Assembly (NCBI RefSeq): GCF_900113285.1
Contig: NZ_FOOT01000007.1
Span: 84,259 to 148,258, forward strand
Direction: 5' to 3'
Origin: Pontibacter chinhatensis
GTDB lineage: Bacteria; Bacteroidota; Bacteroidia; Cytophagales; Hymenobacteraceae
DNA length: 64,000 nt
Shown here: piece by piece, positions 1 through 8,731 of the stretch
Numbering within the stretch: the first letter of the stretch is position 1
How the letters are laid out: each line of letters opens with the position of its first letter
Translations under genes and position numbers: made by a program
Notes under the pieces: generated by a model
Told to the model about the DNA's origin: nothing
What the model saw: the letters and a program-made list of their open reading frames with translations, nothing else
Database searches by the model: none

Positions 1-810
1 GGCGCCAGCGACGGCTGTCTGGCTAACCTGGCCTCCCATGCCGTGCGCCCCGGCGAGGCGGTGGTTACCATTGGCACCAGTGGCGCCGTGCGCATGATGG
101 CCAACCAACCCGCCACAGATTTGCAGGAGCGGGTGTTCAGCTACATTCTGGATAAGGACCACTTTGTGCTGGGCGGGGCAGTGAACAATGGCGGCGTGGC
201 GCTGCGCTGGTTCCGGGATACGTTCTATGCTGCCGAAACCCTGGAGGCCACACGCAAAGACCAGGACATCTACGAGCTCCTGGACGAGGTGGCCGGAAGT
301 ATAAAACCCGGCGCAGAGGGACTGCTGTTTCTGCCTTACCTGCTCGGCGAGCGGGCACCTATCTGGGATGGCGCGGCACGGGCGTGCTTCATTGGGGCGG
401 GGTACAACCACAAGAGGGCGCACTTTCTAAGAGCCGTGATGGAAGGGGTGATCTACAGCGTGAACAGTGTGGTGCAGGCGCTGGAGCAAACGATTGGCCC
501 AGTTTCCTGCATTTATGCCAACGGCGGTTTTTGCTTCTCGGAGCTGTGGGTGCAAATGCTGGCCGACGTAACCGGCAAGAAAGTGCAGCTAACGGAAACG
601 CGGGAGGGGTCCGCCTTCGGGGCAGCCATCATGGGCATGTACGCGCTCGGCTTGCTGCCCTCGCTGGAGGCTGCTGAAAGTATGATACGGGTGCGCAGCA
701 CGTTTGAACCTGATCAGAACACCCACGAAACCTACGCCAGGAGCTATGCCATATTCGAATCACTGTACCCGAAACTGAAGGAGAGTTTTGTGCAATTAAG
801 CAAAGTATAG
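1..810 (+). CDS. FGGY-family carbohydrate kinase, probable gluconokinase (3' part)
   Basis: The window opens inside this gene, so only the last 269 codons are seen; the family is about 500 residues long. FGGY kinases phosphorylate a sugar or sugar acid with ATP in the cytoplasm. The reading frame is open from base 1, starting GASDGCLANL. The ATP-binding turn VTIGTSGAVR follows at visible residues 22-31, and a second nucleotide-binding stretch (NGGFCFSELWVQMLADVTG) lies near residue 174. The GASDGC and TIGTSGA motifs are typical of the gluconokinase branch, so gluconate to 6-phosphogluconate is favoured; xylulokinase is the alternative. A GTG at 43 is internal, not a start. The stop is followed by a clean terminator, so this is the end of its transcription unit. 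Confidence 0.8.
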   Translation, partial: GASDGCLANLASHAVRPGEAVVTIGTSGAVRMMANQPATDLQERVFSYILDKDHFVLGGAVNNGGVALRWFRDTFYAAETLEATRKDQDIYELLDEVAGSIKPGAEGLLFLPYLLGERAPIWDGAARACFIGAGYNHKRAHFLRAVMEGVIYSVNSVVQALEQTIGPVSCIYANGGFCFSELWVQMLADVTGKKVQLTETREGSAFGAAIMGMYALGLLPSLEAAESMIRVRSTFEPDQNTHETYARSYAIFESLYPKLKESFVQLSKV

Positions 811-826
811 GAAGGGAGGCATAGAA

Positions 827-872
827 ACAAAGAAGCCAGAAATCCTTTGGGTGGAATCTCCGGCTTCTTTGT
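827..872 (+). terminator. Hairpin terminator after the FGGY kinase
   Basis: Perfect 11-bp arms (acaaagaagcc at 827-837, ggcttctttgt at 862-872) form a hairpin with the T-rich end ttcttt, 17 bp after the kinase stop codon. The next gene runs the other way and ends at 1080, so the hairpin may serve both. Confidence 0.75.
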
Positions 873-1079
873 AATCTATTTTCAACTTTTAGCCATACTT
901 ATAAACGGGAAGGCATAGGAAAGGTTATGAAAAGATGAAAAATTTATTCAATCTATTTGGTGAAAAAGTTCGGGGAGTATAGAAATCTTCGTTTATGAGC
1001 TATAAACGGGGTTTTTGAGTGTTTGAAAGACGCGAAAAATTGTGCAAATTTTTTTACGGTCATCTACCAAAGTATAACC

Positions 1080-1754
1080 TTAGAAATCGTAGAGTACACC
1101 CACACTTAGGTTAAAGGTGTTCAGGGATTGGCGGTGTCGGAGCGGATCGCCCTGCGTGTTCAGCACCTCGAAAACAGGCTTGGTGTAGAGCATCTTTCCT
1201 TCCAGGCTGATGAGGAAAGGTTTGGTGATAAAATTGACGCCGCTGCCCCAGCCCCAGGCCGCTGCCGTGGCCTTGTCGGCGGGCATCCGGATAGCGCCAT
1301 AAGTAGTTTGCACCTGCCAGGAGGCGCTGCGGTTAAAGGCGGCACCTGCCGAGCCTTTCAGGTATACTTCCATCACCTGCCGCACGGGCACTTTAAAGTA
1401 TACATCGGCCAGCGTAAACCAGGAGCGCCAGGCCTCGGAACTTTTTCCTGTTACCAGTTCATCGTCGGGCTCCACAAAGGCATCCAGGTCGTAGCGGTTG
1501 TGGCGGTAACTCACCGAGGCGCCGACGCCCACATGCGGGCCAAGGCTGTAGCGGTAACTGCCGGTCAGTAGCAGCCCGTCGCGGACAAAAGCCGGGTAGG
1601 CATCATCAAAATCAGCGTCACCGAAGTTACCACTCCCTAAGGCACCGCCCACCTGCAGGCTCACCAGGTGTTGTTTCAAGGGCTCGGCCTCCGTTTGGGC
1701 AAGGGACGGCAAAGTCAGTAGCAGCAGCAAAGTAAACAGTATAAGGCGCTTCAT
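1080..1754 (-). CDS. Outer-membrane beta-barrel protein with signal peptide
   Basis: 224 residues. A signal peptide is obvious: MKRLI, a leucine-rich core, then cleavage near SLAQ-TEA at about residue 20. The mature part alternates polar and aromatic residues in beta-hairpin fashion (GSYRYSLGPHVGVGASVSYRHNRYDLD) and ends in LSVGVLYDF, with the terminal phenylalanine that Bam-inserted outer-membrane barrels carry. The size fits an eight-stranded OmpW/OmpA-type barrel. Function is unknown. It is the last gene of a tight minus-strand operon (lipoprotein, GNAT, barrel; gaps of 3 and 12 bp), so it is probably co-transcribed with them. Confidence 0.7.
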   Translation of the reverse strand: MKRLILFTLLLLLTLPSLAQTEAEPLKQHLVSLQVGGALGSGNFGDADFDDAYPAFVRDGLLLTGSYRYSLGPHVGVGASVSYRHNRYDLDAFVEPDDELVTGKSSEAWRSWFTLADVYFKVPVRQVMEVYLKGSAGAAFNRSASWQVQTTYGAIRMPADKATAAAWGWGSGVNFITKPFLISLEGKMLYTKPVFEVLNTQGDPLRHRQSLNTFNLSVGVLYDF

Positions 1755-1766
1755 GGCAAGTATGGC

Positions 1767-2048
1767 TTAGTGCAGCAGGTCCTGGTGCTCGGGGTGTTGC
1801 GCGATGTGCTTTTTCACGGCTACGCAGGTGGCGATGATTTTCAGGTTGTGGCGGCGGGCGTAAGCCAGGGCTGTGTTGATGAGCTCCTGCGCCAGGCCGG
1901 TGCCGCGGTAATCCTCCGGCACAAAAGTATGCGTCAGGTCCAGCACGCCATCCTCAGGTTTGGCGTAGGCCAGCTCGGCTTCCTCGTCCTGCTCCAGCCG
2001 GGCCGTAAACTGCTGGTATTTCTCTTCGTGAATGATCTCGTATGTCAT
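1767..2048 (-). CDS. Small GNAT-type N-acetyltransferase (COG2388-like)
   Basis: 93 residues, a minimal GNAT fold. The acetyl-CoA pyrophosphate loop is visible as VPEDYRGTGLAQELINTAL (residues 43-61), matching the R/Q-x-x-G-x-G/A motif, and is followed by the helix ALAYARRHNLKIIATC. The family (YjdJ/COG2388) is always this short; substrates are unknown. It lies 3 bp after the upstream lipoprotein gene and 12 bp before the barrel gene, so it is translated from the same mRNA. Confidence 0.8.
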   Translation of the reverse strand: MTYEIIHEEKYQQFTARLEQDEEAELAYAKPEDGVLDLTHTFVPEDYRGTGLAQELINTALAYARRHNLKIIATCVAVKKHIAQHPEHQDLLH

Positions 2049-2051
2049 ACT

Positions 2052-2750
2052 TTAAAATGTTAAGGTATAGCGCCGCCTTTCCCCCGACTCCAGCGTCAGC
2101 ACGTCTTTTTTTGTCATTCCGGTTCCGGCCTTTGAAGTATACACCACTACGGGTATGTCTGCAGGCACGTATACTTCCCCCCTCAGGTATCCCCAGCGGC
2201 CGTCAAAGGCATAGGTGCAGCTGTCGGTATCGGTGGGGCTTAGTTTATACTTTACCAGGGCCTGGTAGCGCTCCTGTGGCGGCTGTTCAGGGTCCTGGTT
2301 GTCGGTGGTAAACTCCAGTAAAGCGAAGGAGGCGATGGTATAGTTTTGGATGATAGTCGTGTCGCGGGCGAGGCTTCGAGGGTACCACAGGTTGTCGGCT
2401 TTGCAGCCAAGGTAGGCATCCAGATCCTGGTTAGCCTCTATCAGAAAATAGCCTTTCTCCAGTTCGCTGTCGCGGAGCAGGAAGCGCAGTTCGTAGTTCC
2501 CGTTCATATCGGTGGTGGCAGTGGCTTTTTCGGTGGTGTAGGCTGGCTGCAGGTAGCCGTCGTTGCGCCACTTGATGCGCAGCGTGGTGCCGGCAACCGG
2601 TTGCCCGTTCTGGTCGCTTACCCGGCCCTTGATAACGGTGCAGGAGCCGGGGCAGTACTTGCTGACATAGTCATACTGGTGGAGGTCGCAGGAGGCGAGG
2701 CAGCAGACAAGGCAAATCAAAACAAAGTATAAACCGGCGTGTGTTTTCAT
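2052..2750 (-). CDS. Lipoprotein with carboxypeptidase-regulatory-like (CNA-B-type) domain
   Basis: 232 residues with an SPII signal: hydrophobic YFVLICLVCCLASC, lipidation Cys near residue 20. After it comes a beta-sandwich of the carboxypeptidase-regulatory-like type, recognisable from IKGRVSDQNGQPVAGTTLRI (about residues 39-58) and the repeat-ending phrase TTDMNGNYELRF (residues 82-93). Such domains are common in Bacteroidota surface proteins as structural modules. Nothing suggests catalysis. It is the first gene of the minus-strand operon that continues with the GNAT and barrel genes. Confidence 0.65.
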   Translation of the reverse strand: MKTHAGLYFVLICLVCCLASCDLHQYDYVSKYCPGSCTVIKGRVSDQNGQPVAGTTLRIKWRNDGYLQPAYTTEKATATTDMNGNYELRFLLRDSELEKGYFLIEANQDLDAYLGCKADNLWYPRSLARDTTIIQNYTIASFALLEFTTDNQDPEQPPQERYQALVKYKLSPTDTDSCTYAFDGRWGYLRGEVYVPADIPVVVYTSKAGTGMTKKDVLTLESGERRRYTLTF

Positions 2751-2913
2751 GTGATGGTGCCTTTGGGATTTACCTGCAATATATGCATTTCAGAATGTAA
2801 AATTTTATGTTTCTGAACGGATAAGGTGCAGAAAGATAAGTGGATAGGCCTTTATCACCAGGACCCTTTCAGCAGAAGTATGGTTGCAACTAGAAAGTAT
2901 AAATCCATACCCG

Positions 2914-2921
2914 TACCTTTG
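2914..2921 (+). promoter_or_regulatory. Candidate -7 promoter element of rluE
   Basis: TACCTTTG fits the Bacteroidota -7 consensus TAnnTTTG and lies 22 bp upstream of the chosen rluE start. A TTG at 2884 is too far upstream for a canonical -33 box, so this rests on the -7 match alone. Confidence 0.4.
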
Positions 2922-2943
2922 CACCCGGAAACAGCCTCCTGCC

Positions 2944-3510
2944 ATGCACCGCCATTTTATACTTTTCAAACCCTACGGCTACATCAGCCAGTTTATCAGC
3001 GAAACCCGGAAAAAGAAAGTTTTGGGCGAGCTGTACGATTTCCCTGAAGGCACTATGAGCATCGGTCGCCTGGATGAGGACAGCGAAGGGCTGTTGCTGC
3101 TGACAACGGACGGCAAAGTGAGCGAGGCGGTGCGCAGCACCAAGGTGGAGAAGGAGTACTACGCGCAGGTGGATGGCGTGATTACCGAGGAGGCGCTGCA
3201 GCAACTAAGGCAGGGCATTGCCATCCGCACCGAAAAAGAGTGGCACCAGACCAAGCCCTGCCGGGTGCAGCGGCTGGAGGCCACGCCCGAACTACCCGAT
3301 CGCGCCAAGCGCATCCGCGACGAACGCCACGGCCCCACCAGTTGGGTATCCATCACCCTCACAGAAGGCAAGTTCCGGCAGGTGCGCAAAATGACCGCCG
3401 CCATCGGTTTCCCGACGCTGCGGCTGGTGCGGGTGCGCATCGGCCACATCACCGTAAGCGAAATGGGTGCCGGCGAGGTGCGGGAGGTAATCGCCTTTGA
3501 TGTAGGCTGA
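2944..3510 (+). CDS. rluE: 23S rRNA pseudouridine synthase, RluE type
   Basis: 188 residues from the ATG at 2944. A further-upstream ATG at 2884 would overlap the promoter-like region and add 20 residues with no family similarity. The enzyme isomerises one uridine in 23S rRNA (in E. coli RluE, U2457). The catalytic-loop motif GRLDEDSEGLLLLTTDGK is clear near residue 41, its first Asp being the nucleophile. The C-terminal half matches RluE closely: PTSWVSITLTEGKFRQVRKM followed by GFPTLRLVRVRIG. There is no N-terminal S4 domain, also as in RluE. It is convergent with the DUF3820 gene, the two stop codons being only 2 bp apart. Confidence 0.9.
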   Translation: MHRHFILFKPYGYISQFISETRKKKVLGELYDFPEGTMSIGRLDEDSEGLLLLTTDGKVSEAVRSTKVEKEYYAQVDGVITEEALQQLRQGIAIRTEKEWHQTKPCRVQRLEATPELPDRAKRIRDERHGPTSWVSITLTEGKFRQVRKMTAAIGFPTLRLVRVRIGHITVSEMGAGEVREVIAFDVG

Positions 3511-3512
3511 AT

Positions 3513-3764
3513 TTATGCCTTGCGGCCCCCTGCCTGGCGCTTAAGCGGAACGAGCAGGTACTCCAAGCCGTTAGTTTTAATCTCGAACATGGTAGCCAAC
3601 TGCATGCCCAGCTTGCCCGGCGGAAAGCCCTTGCTGGCAAACCACTCCAGGTAGGAGACAGGCAAATCGCAGAGGAGCGTGTCTTTATACTTGCCGAAGG
3701 GCATGCGGTGCAGTACGAGTTCCTGCAGGATGGAGGAGTTGGGTTGAGCTGATGGGTCTTGCAT
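3513..3764 (-). CDS. DUF3820 family protein
   Basis: 83 residues when started at the ATG at 3764. A longer open frame reaches 3896, but its first 44 residues look like non-coding sequence and would overlap the divergent transporter. The core MPFGKYKDTLLCDLPVSYL, followed by EWFASKGFPPGKLG, is the signature of DUF3820 (about 70-80 residues). The family's function is unknown; related domains occur next to nucleases. No signal peptide or membrane segment is present. Confidence 0.8.
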   Translation of the reverse strand: MQDPSAQPNSSILQELVLHRMPFGKYKDTLLCDLPVSYLEWFASKGFPPGKLGMQLATMFEIKTNGLEYLLVPLKRQAGGRKA

Positions 3765-3881
3765 GACCGGCAAGGTAAACAATCCGAAACATTGTGCCAA
3801 GTTATAGGTTATATACCTCTGCGCTGCTGCTGCAGAGACTAATTTATGTTGTAACTTTGACGCCTTTTCTGAATAATATAC

Positions 3882-5132
3882 ATGACGCGAAAGCAATATT
3901 TTGTAATCATACTTATCCTGGGCTCGCTGGCCACTATCAGTCCTTTCTCGATTGATATGTACCTGCCCGGCTTCCCGGCCATTGCCTCCGATTTAAAAAC
4001 CACCATAGCGCAAGTGCAGCTATCGCTGACGGCATACCTGGTGGGCATTTCGGTGGGGCAGCTGCTGTACGGGCCGCTCCTGGACCGCTACGGACGCAAA
4101 AAGCCCCTGTATGTCGGGCTGTTTATTTATATCCTCACGTCGCTGGCTTGCGCCTATACCGAGTCTATTAACTCCTTTGTGCTGATGCGCTTTCTGCAGG
4201 CCATTGGGGGCTGCGTGGGCATGGTGGCGGCGCAGGCGCTGGTACGCGATATCTTCCCGGTAAACAAAACGGCACAGGCCTTCTCACTACTCACGCTGGT
4301 TATTGCCGTCTCGCCGATGGTGGCGCCTACGGTGGGAGGCTACGTGACGGCGGCCTTTGGCTGGCACTCGGTGTTCGTGATACTTGCCGTCATCACGGCC
4401 CTGATCATGCTGGGCGTATACTTTTTCCTGCCGGAAGGACGACCTGCCGATCCCTCTATTTCCCTGAAACCGAAGCCAGTACTGAAGAGCTTTATCTCGG
4501 TGCTGAAGCAGGAGCAGTTTCTGCTTTACACGCTGGCGGGCGGCATTGCCACGGCGGCGCCCTTTGCCTACATTGCCGGCTCTGCCGACGTGTTCATGAA
4601 TATTTACAAGGTGAGCGAGCAGGAGTATGGCTGGATCTTCGCGTTTCTGGCCTTTGCCATGATCGGCTCCACGCAGCTTAACCACTTTATCCTGAACAGG
4701 TTTAAGAGCGAGCAGGTGATCAACTTTACCCTCTTCTACCAAACTGCGGTGGGTATCCTGCTGGTGGTCGGTACATACTATGGATGGTTCAGCATAATCA
4801 GCCTGATTGTGCTGCTGTTCGTTTTCCTGACCGGACAGGGGCTCCTCAACCCGAACGCTACGGCACTCTCCCTGGCGCCTTTCAGCAAGAACACGGGCAG
4901 TGCGGCTGCCTTGCTGGGCAGCTTCCGGATGGCGATGGGTGGTTTGATGTCGGCGGCGGTAAGTGTGATGCACACCGGAACGGCCTTGCCGATGGTCAGC
5001 GTGATGGCGGGTTGCTCAGTAATAGGGCTGGTGCTGCTGTTGCTGGGCCAGCGCACCATACGCTACCGCGCCAGCCGCCGCGCCGTGGAGGAAGGTACTT
5101 CTGTGCTGCTGTCGACGGGGCAGGAGCGGTAG
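3882..5132 (+). CDS. Bcr/CflA-family multidrug efflux MFS transporter
   Basis: 416 residues, the normal size of a 12-helix MFS drug/proton antiporter in the inner membrane. The N-terminus FSIDMYLPGFPAIASDL is the Bcr/CflA signature in helix 1. The MFS loop 2-3 motif is GPLLDRYGRKKPLYVGL, and QALVRDIFP marks the start of helix 5. Known members export bicyclomycin, chloramphenicol or sulphonamides; the substrate here cannot be told. The C-terminal tail (RRAVEEGTSVLLSTGQER) is polar and cytoplasmic. It diverges from the DUF3820 gene with about 117 bp between starts. The following 0.8 kb contains only repeats. Confidence 0.9.
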   Translation: MTRKQYFVIILILGSLATISPFSIDMYLPGFPAIASDLKTTIAQVQLSLTAYLVGISVGQLLYGPLLDRYGRKKPLYVGLFIYILTSLACAYTESINSFVLMRFLQAIGGCVGMVAAQALVRDIFPVNKTAQAFSLLTLVIAVSPMVAPTVGGYVTAAFGWHSVFVILAVITALIMLGVYFFLPEGRPADPSISLKPKPVLKSFISVLKQEQFLLYTLAGGIATAAPFAYIAGSADVFMNIYKVSEQEYGWIFAFLAFAMIGSTQLNHFILNRFKSEQVINFTLFYQTAVGILLVVGTYYGWFSIISLIVLLFVFLTGQGLLNPNATALSLAPFSKNTGSAAALLGSFRMAMGGLMSAAVSVMHTGTALPMVSVMAGCSVIGLVLLLLGQRTIRYRASRRAVEEGTSVLLSTGQER

Positions 5133-5968
5133 GGGTATAGTTTATACTTTGGCTATACTTGCTGGTTTATACTTTCCTAGCCACCGCTTCTATTCTGCTG
5201 TTCCGGACATCCGTGTTCGGAACTAAAGCTGCTGCGGACTTCCTAGTCCGCGTAAAGTTTACTTTATACTTTTGTACCTTCGGCTATACTTTGGCAGTAG
5301 CTGATATACTTAGGCTATACTTTATACTTGCTAGTTTATACTTTAATAGCAACTGCTTTCTGCAACCTGACACAAGCTATCCTCTTTAGCCACCGTTCAT
5401 CCTCAGCCTTATAAACCTATTGTTTCATCTCTGACTTTGGCTCCCTCAAGGCCGGGAGGCCTCGCCTTCGGGCATCGCGCTGTCTACATTTCCTGCCCTC
5501 GTTCCTCGGGCTGCCTGCGGCACCGGAAATCTAGAAGGCGCTCAACCCAAAGGCTGGGAAGCAGTTCGATAGCCACTGCCACTGCTGTCAGCTTGACCAT
5601 AGAATTCTAGAGAGAATTCCGAATAGATCTCTCGCCCTGCTCGAGATGACAGAGAAAGTATGAGGTATAAACCCACCCCCAGATCCTCCTCGGAGGGTCT
5701 GGGGGTGGGTTTATACTTGTAGGGACAGGTCGCGACCTGTCCGCGCGAGGACAACAGCTATAGAACTTATACTTTGGCTAGATCAGCTACAGATTCCCCT
5801 CCTTAGACTACCAAGAACGGGAGTTCGAAGGTAGCGGGCGCAGCTCTGAGGGGTAGGGGTGGTTGGACCCGGCACTGCAGAAATCCCACTTCTTTCAAGA
5901 TGATGCGAAGGTTAGTATTGTACTTGAGCAACCGTGTTTAAACCTGGTAAACTAACCTAAAAGCGTTC
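5133..5968. repeat. Gene-free spacer packed with dispersed repeat modules and AAGTATA words
   Basis: 836 bp with no credible gene; a 76-codon open frame at 5159-5389 is low-complexity and built from the TATACTT words. Eleven ATACTT words fall between 5140 and 5780. The right half holds modules that recur elsewhere: block A (5451-5480), block B (5526-5573), block D (5703-5776) and block C (about 5797-5876). Blocks A, B and C recur in inverse orientation at 53.8-54.0 kb, and C and D at 32.5-32.7 kb. Small palindromes such as GGACAGGTCGCGACCTGTCC (5723-5742) give it a REP-like look. Confidence 0.75.
5665..5716. repeat. Perfect 19-bp inverted repeat with AAGTATA words at both ends
   Basis: Arms at 5665-5683 and 5698-5716 are exact complements, and the loop itself contains a cctcc/ggagg stem, so the DNA or RNA could form a nested hairpin. 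The right outer end carries TATACTT and the left GGTATAA. No T-tract follows directly, so a plain terminator role is uncertain. Confidence 0.7.
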
Positions 5969-6418
5969 CTACTCCTTCGTCATCTCAATATGCGGTATGC
6001 CATCCTCATCGTACTCGGGGCCGGACTGCACAAAGCCGAAGCTCTCGTAGAAACCTTTGGCGTATACCTGCGCCCCGATTTTAATAGGGCCGTGCCCGTG
6101 TAGGCGGTAGCATTCCTCAATCGAATAATCCACCAAAATCCTGCCCAGGCCTGTGCCACGTACTTCCATGCTGGTCACGATGCGGCCGATAGACATGGCG
6201 TCGGGGTAGGAGAGGCCGGGCGGCACCAGGCGCGAAGTGGCTACCAGTTCGCTGTCCTGGTAGAGCAGCAGGTGCTGGCACTTCTGGTCCTTGTTGTCCA
6301 TATCCAGGAACACGCAGGTCTGCTCCACTACAAACACCTCGCTGCGCAGGCGCAGCATCTCATACATTTCGTGCGGGGTAAGCGCATCAAAGGCTTTACT
6401 TATCTTGGTAAGGCTCAT
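5969..6418 (-). CDS. elaA: ElaA-type GNAT acetyltransferase
   Basis: 149 residues, the normal length for ElaA, a cytoplasmic GNAT enzyme of unknown physiological substrate. Diagnostic segments are the N-terminal LRSEVFVVEQTCVFLDMDNKDQ, the core SIGRIVTSMEVRGTGLGRIL (R-G-T-G-L-G is the acetyl-CoA loop, about residues 87-92) and the C-terminal AQVYAKGFYESFGF. Single gene; the terminator at 6482-6518 separates it from the aldo/keto reductase gene upstream. A second related GNAT occurs at 51.3 kb. Confidence 0.9.
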   Translation of the reverse strand: MSLTKISKAFDALTPHEMYEMLRLRSEVFVVEQTCVFLDMDNKDQKCQHLLLYQDSELVATSRLVPPGLSYPDAMSIGRIVTSMEVRGTGLGRILVDYSIEECYRLHGHGPIKIGAQVYAKGFYESFGFVQSGPEYDEDGIPHIEMTKE

Positions 6419-6481
6419 GCCGGGCGGTCTAAATCAGAAATACAGGTTGCAAAGATAGCATACATCCCGCACCTATAAACA

Positions 6482-6518
6482 CAAAAAAGCCGCTGCATTG
6501 CTGGCAGCGGCCTTCTTT
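6482..6518 (-). terminator. Rho-independent terminator of the aldo/keto reductase gene
   Basis: On the minus strand gccgctgc/gcagcggc forms an 8-bp GC stem (6489-6496 with 6504-6511), followed by six Ts. It lies about 50 bp after the reductase stop and before elaA. Confidence 0.85.
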
Positions 6519-6567
6519 ATACTTTATGCGCAGGTACAAACGGGTGCCTGCGTTATACTTGCGTTTG

Positions 6568-7539
6568 CTATTGCGACCATTTGGTTGGCTGGCGGTCCCA
6601 GCGGTGGGCTTTCAATTCCTGCAACAGCTCCTGGGACAGGCCCTTGCCGTCGCTGGAGGCCAGGTTAGACTCCACGTGGTTGTTTTTGCGCATGCCGGGG
6701 ATGGTGGTGCTCACGTGCGGGTTGCTGAGTATAAAGCGCAGAGCCATCTCGGCCATCGTCATACTTCCGGGTACCAGCGGCCGCAGTTTTTCGGCACGGT
6801 CCACGCTGCTGTGCAGGTTTTCTGGCACAAAGTAAGTGTTGCGCCAGTCGCCCTCGGGGAAGGTGGTGTCTTTGGTGAGGTTGCCGGTCAGGGTGCCCTC
6901 GTCGAACGGAACGCGGGCGATGATGCCGACATCCAGCTTTTCGCAGAGCGGGAAAAGTGTATCCTCAGGGGCCTGGTCGAAGATGTTGTAGATTACCTGC
7001 ACGGCGCTGATGTGGCCGGTGCGCAGCGTGTTGAGCACATTCTCCGGCTCCCAGCGGTTCACGCTGATGCCCATGTGCTGTATCTTTCCATCGGCCTTCA
7101 GTTGCTCCACAGCGCGTTGCCACTCCTCATGCTCAGCCCAACTGTCTTCCCACACATGAAACTGCTGCAGGTCTATCGTTTCCACGCCCAGGTTTTTAAG
7201 GCTCTTCTCGGTATACTCGATGATGTGGCTTGCCGGGAAAACCTCCTCCAGCTTAAACTCGGGCCGGGAGGGCCAGGTAAAGTTCTTGGGCGGGATTTTG
7301 GTGGCCACGTAAAGGCGCTTGTCCGGGTGGCGCTTCAGTAGCTTTCCCAGCAGTTGCTCGCTGTGCCCTTCGCCATAGCCCCAGGCTGTGTCAAAAAAGT
7401 TGCAGCCGCGCTCCACGGCCAAATCCAGCGACTGCTCCGACTGCCGGTCATCGGATTCTTTCCAGCCGGCCATGCCCCACATGCCATAGCCTACTTCGCT
7501 TATGTTCCAGCCTGTGCGGCCAAATCGTCTGTATTTCAT
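6568..7539 (-). CDS. Aldo/keto reductase
   Basis: 323 residues from the ATG at 7539; the open frame extends upstream, but family similarity begins at MKYRRFGRTGWNISEVGYGM. Aldo/keto reductases are cytoplasmic TIM-barrel enzymes that reduce aldehydes or ketones with NADPH. Visible landmarks: FDTAWGYGEGHSEQLLGKLL (about residues 50-69, with the catalytic Asp and Tyr), the catalytic Lys in VATKIP, the His in LQQFHVW, and the C-terminal cofactor region NPHVSTTIPGMRKNNHVESNL. Substrate unknown. Monocistronic with its own terminator. Confidence 0.9.
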   Translation of the reverse strand: MKYRRFGRTGWNISEVGYGMWGMAGWKESDDRQSEQSLDLAVERGCNFFDTAWGYGEGHSEQLLGKLLKRHPDKRLYVATKIPPKNFTWPSRPEFKLEEVFPASHIIEYTEKSLKNLGVETIDLQQFHVWEDSWAEHEEWQRAVEQLKADGKIQHMGISVNRWEPENVLNTLRTGHISAVQVIYNIFDQAPEDTLFPLCEKLDVGIIARVPFDEGTLTGNLTKDTTFPEGDWRNTYFVPENLHSSVDRAEKLRPLVPGSMTMAEMALRFILSNPHVSTTIPGMRKNNHVESNLASSDGKGLSQELLQELKAHRWDRQPTKWSQ

Positions 7540-7826
7540 AAGTGTGTCTTTTGATAGGATTCTAAAGTACGAAAAAGCTGGAGAAGAAGTATGGCTGCTT
7601 TTACTTAACCAGGAAATCACCTGCTTCCCTGCAAAGTAGAAGCTCCGCCTTCCATGCTTTAGAAAATGTCCCTGGTAGGTGCTCCGTATTTATAGGAGGT
7701 TTTTCCTTTCGGCAGAAACGTGGCAGAGCGGCTGGATGGCGGTTAACCAGAGCGTTTCTTTCTGAAATGTAACCTGTTGCTGCTGAAAAGCTTATACGTA
7801 CATGTAATCTTAAAGGAATAGAAACT

Positions 7827-8360
7827 ATGGCTACAACAAGATGGGTAACAGACCCGATGCACAGCGAAGTACAGTTTAAGGTAAAGCACCTGATGATCAC
7901 CACCGTAACCGGTTACTTCGGACAGTTTAACGTGGAGGTAGAGACAGAGGACGAAGACTTTACCAAAGCCACAAAGGTCCTGTTTAAGGCGGATGTGGAC
8001 TCGATCAGCACCAACAACGAGCAGCGCGACACGCACCTGAAGTCGGCAGACTTTTTTGATGCGGCCAGCCACGGGCAGGTAAAGTATGAGGGCAAAAACT
8101 TTGAGAAGGTAGGGGAGAATGAGTATAAACTTCACGGCGACCTCACCATCCGCGGCACTACCAAGCCTGTAACCGTGAACGTGGAGTTCGGTGGCATTGT
8201 GGTAGACCCCTACGGACAGACCAAAGCCGGCTTTACCGTGACCGGAAAAATAAACCGCAAAGACTATGGCCTGATGTGGGATGCCGTGACAGAGGCCGGC
8301 AGCGTGGTGGTAAGCGATGAAATAAAGCTCAACTGCGAGATACAGCTGGTGAAACAGTAG
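7827..8360 (+). CDS. YceI-family lipid-binding protein, copy 1
   Basis: 177 residues. YceI proteins are lipocalin-like barrels that bind polyprenoid or other lipid chains. The pattern WVTDPMHSEVQFKVKHLMITTVTG, the middle VDSISTNNEQRDTHLKSADFF and the end SDEIKLNCEIQLVKQ are diagnostic. Unlike E. coli YceI there is no signal peptide, so it probably acts in the cytoplasm. A close paralogue, equally without signal, is encoded at 33184-33717. That copy has a TetR-type operator in front; this one does not. Its terminator follows at 8395. Confidence 0.9.
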   Translation: MATTRWVTDPMHSEVQFKVKHLMITTVTGYFGQFNVEVETEDEDFTKATKVLFKADVDSISTNNEQRDTHLKSADFFDAASHGQVKYEGKNFEKVGENEYKLHGDLTIRGTTKPVTVNVEFGGIVVDPYGQTKAGFTVTGKINRKDYGLMWDAVTEAGSVVVSDEIKLNCEIQLVKQ

Positions 8361-8731
8361 GCGAAAGTATAAACTACCCTTTCAGGAAGTATAAAGTATA
8401 AAGCTCCGGGCGCATGGCGCAGGAGCTTTTATACTTTCCCGGGGCTATAGTTTCTGTTTTGGCTACAGGCAACGTATAGCAAGTATAAAGTATAGCTGCT
8501 ACCCCGTCAGCACGTGCCGGCGATTTCGAAAAGCAGTTGCGCTTCAGAAGCAGCTGGCTAAACCCGGCAGGGGTCGAAATAAGGGGATTGATGCAGCCAT
8601 TTTCTAAAACTTTCGTTGTCGGAGGAGAGGCTTGGGGCAATTGCAATTTGCCCCGGCAAAACAGGACAGCGCATCATTATTTCTTACATCACTGGCATGT
8701 GCACACACATAGCAGGCATATGCCCTAAAAC
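8361..8731. other. Intergenic spacer between yceI and the ClC gene
   Basis: 371 bp. It holds the yceI terminator at 8395-8436, several AAGTATA words, and a 21-bp interrupted palindrome (GGGGCAAttgcaaTTTGCCCC class, 8634-8654) 78 bp upstream of the ClC start that could be an operator or hairpin. A 63-codon open frame at 8537-8728 has no coding character. Confidence 0.6.
8395..8436. terminator. Terminator of yceI copy 1, extended by paired AAGTATA words
   Basis: The stem aaagctcc (8400-8407) with ggagcttt (8422-8429) is prolonged outward by GTATA on the left and TATAC on the right, so the over-represented word forms the base of the hairpin. It ends in a short T-run. Confidence 0.75.

Noticed and set aside
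5159..5389. 76-codon frame in the spacer
   Set aside because: Made of TATACTT words and repeat modules, no coding character.
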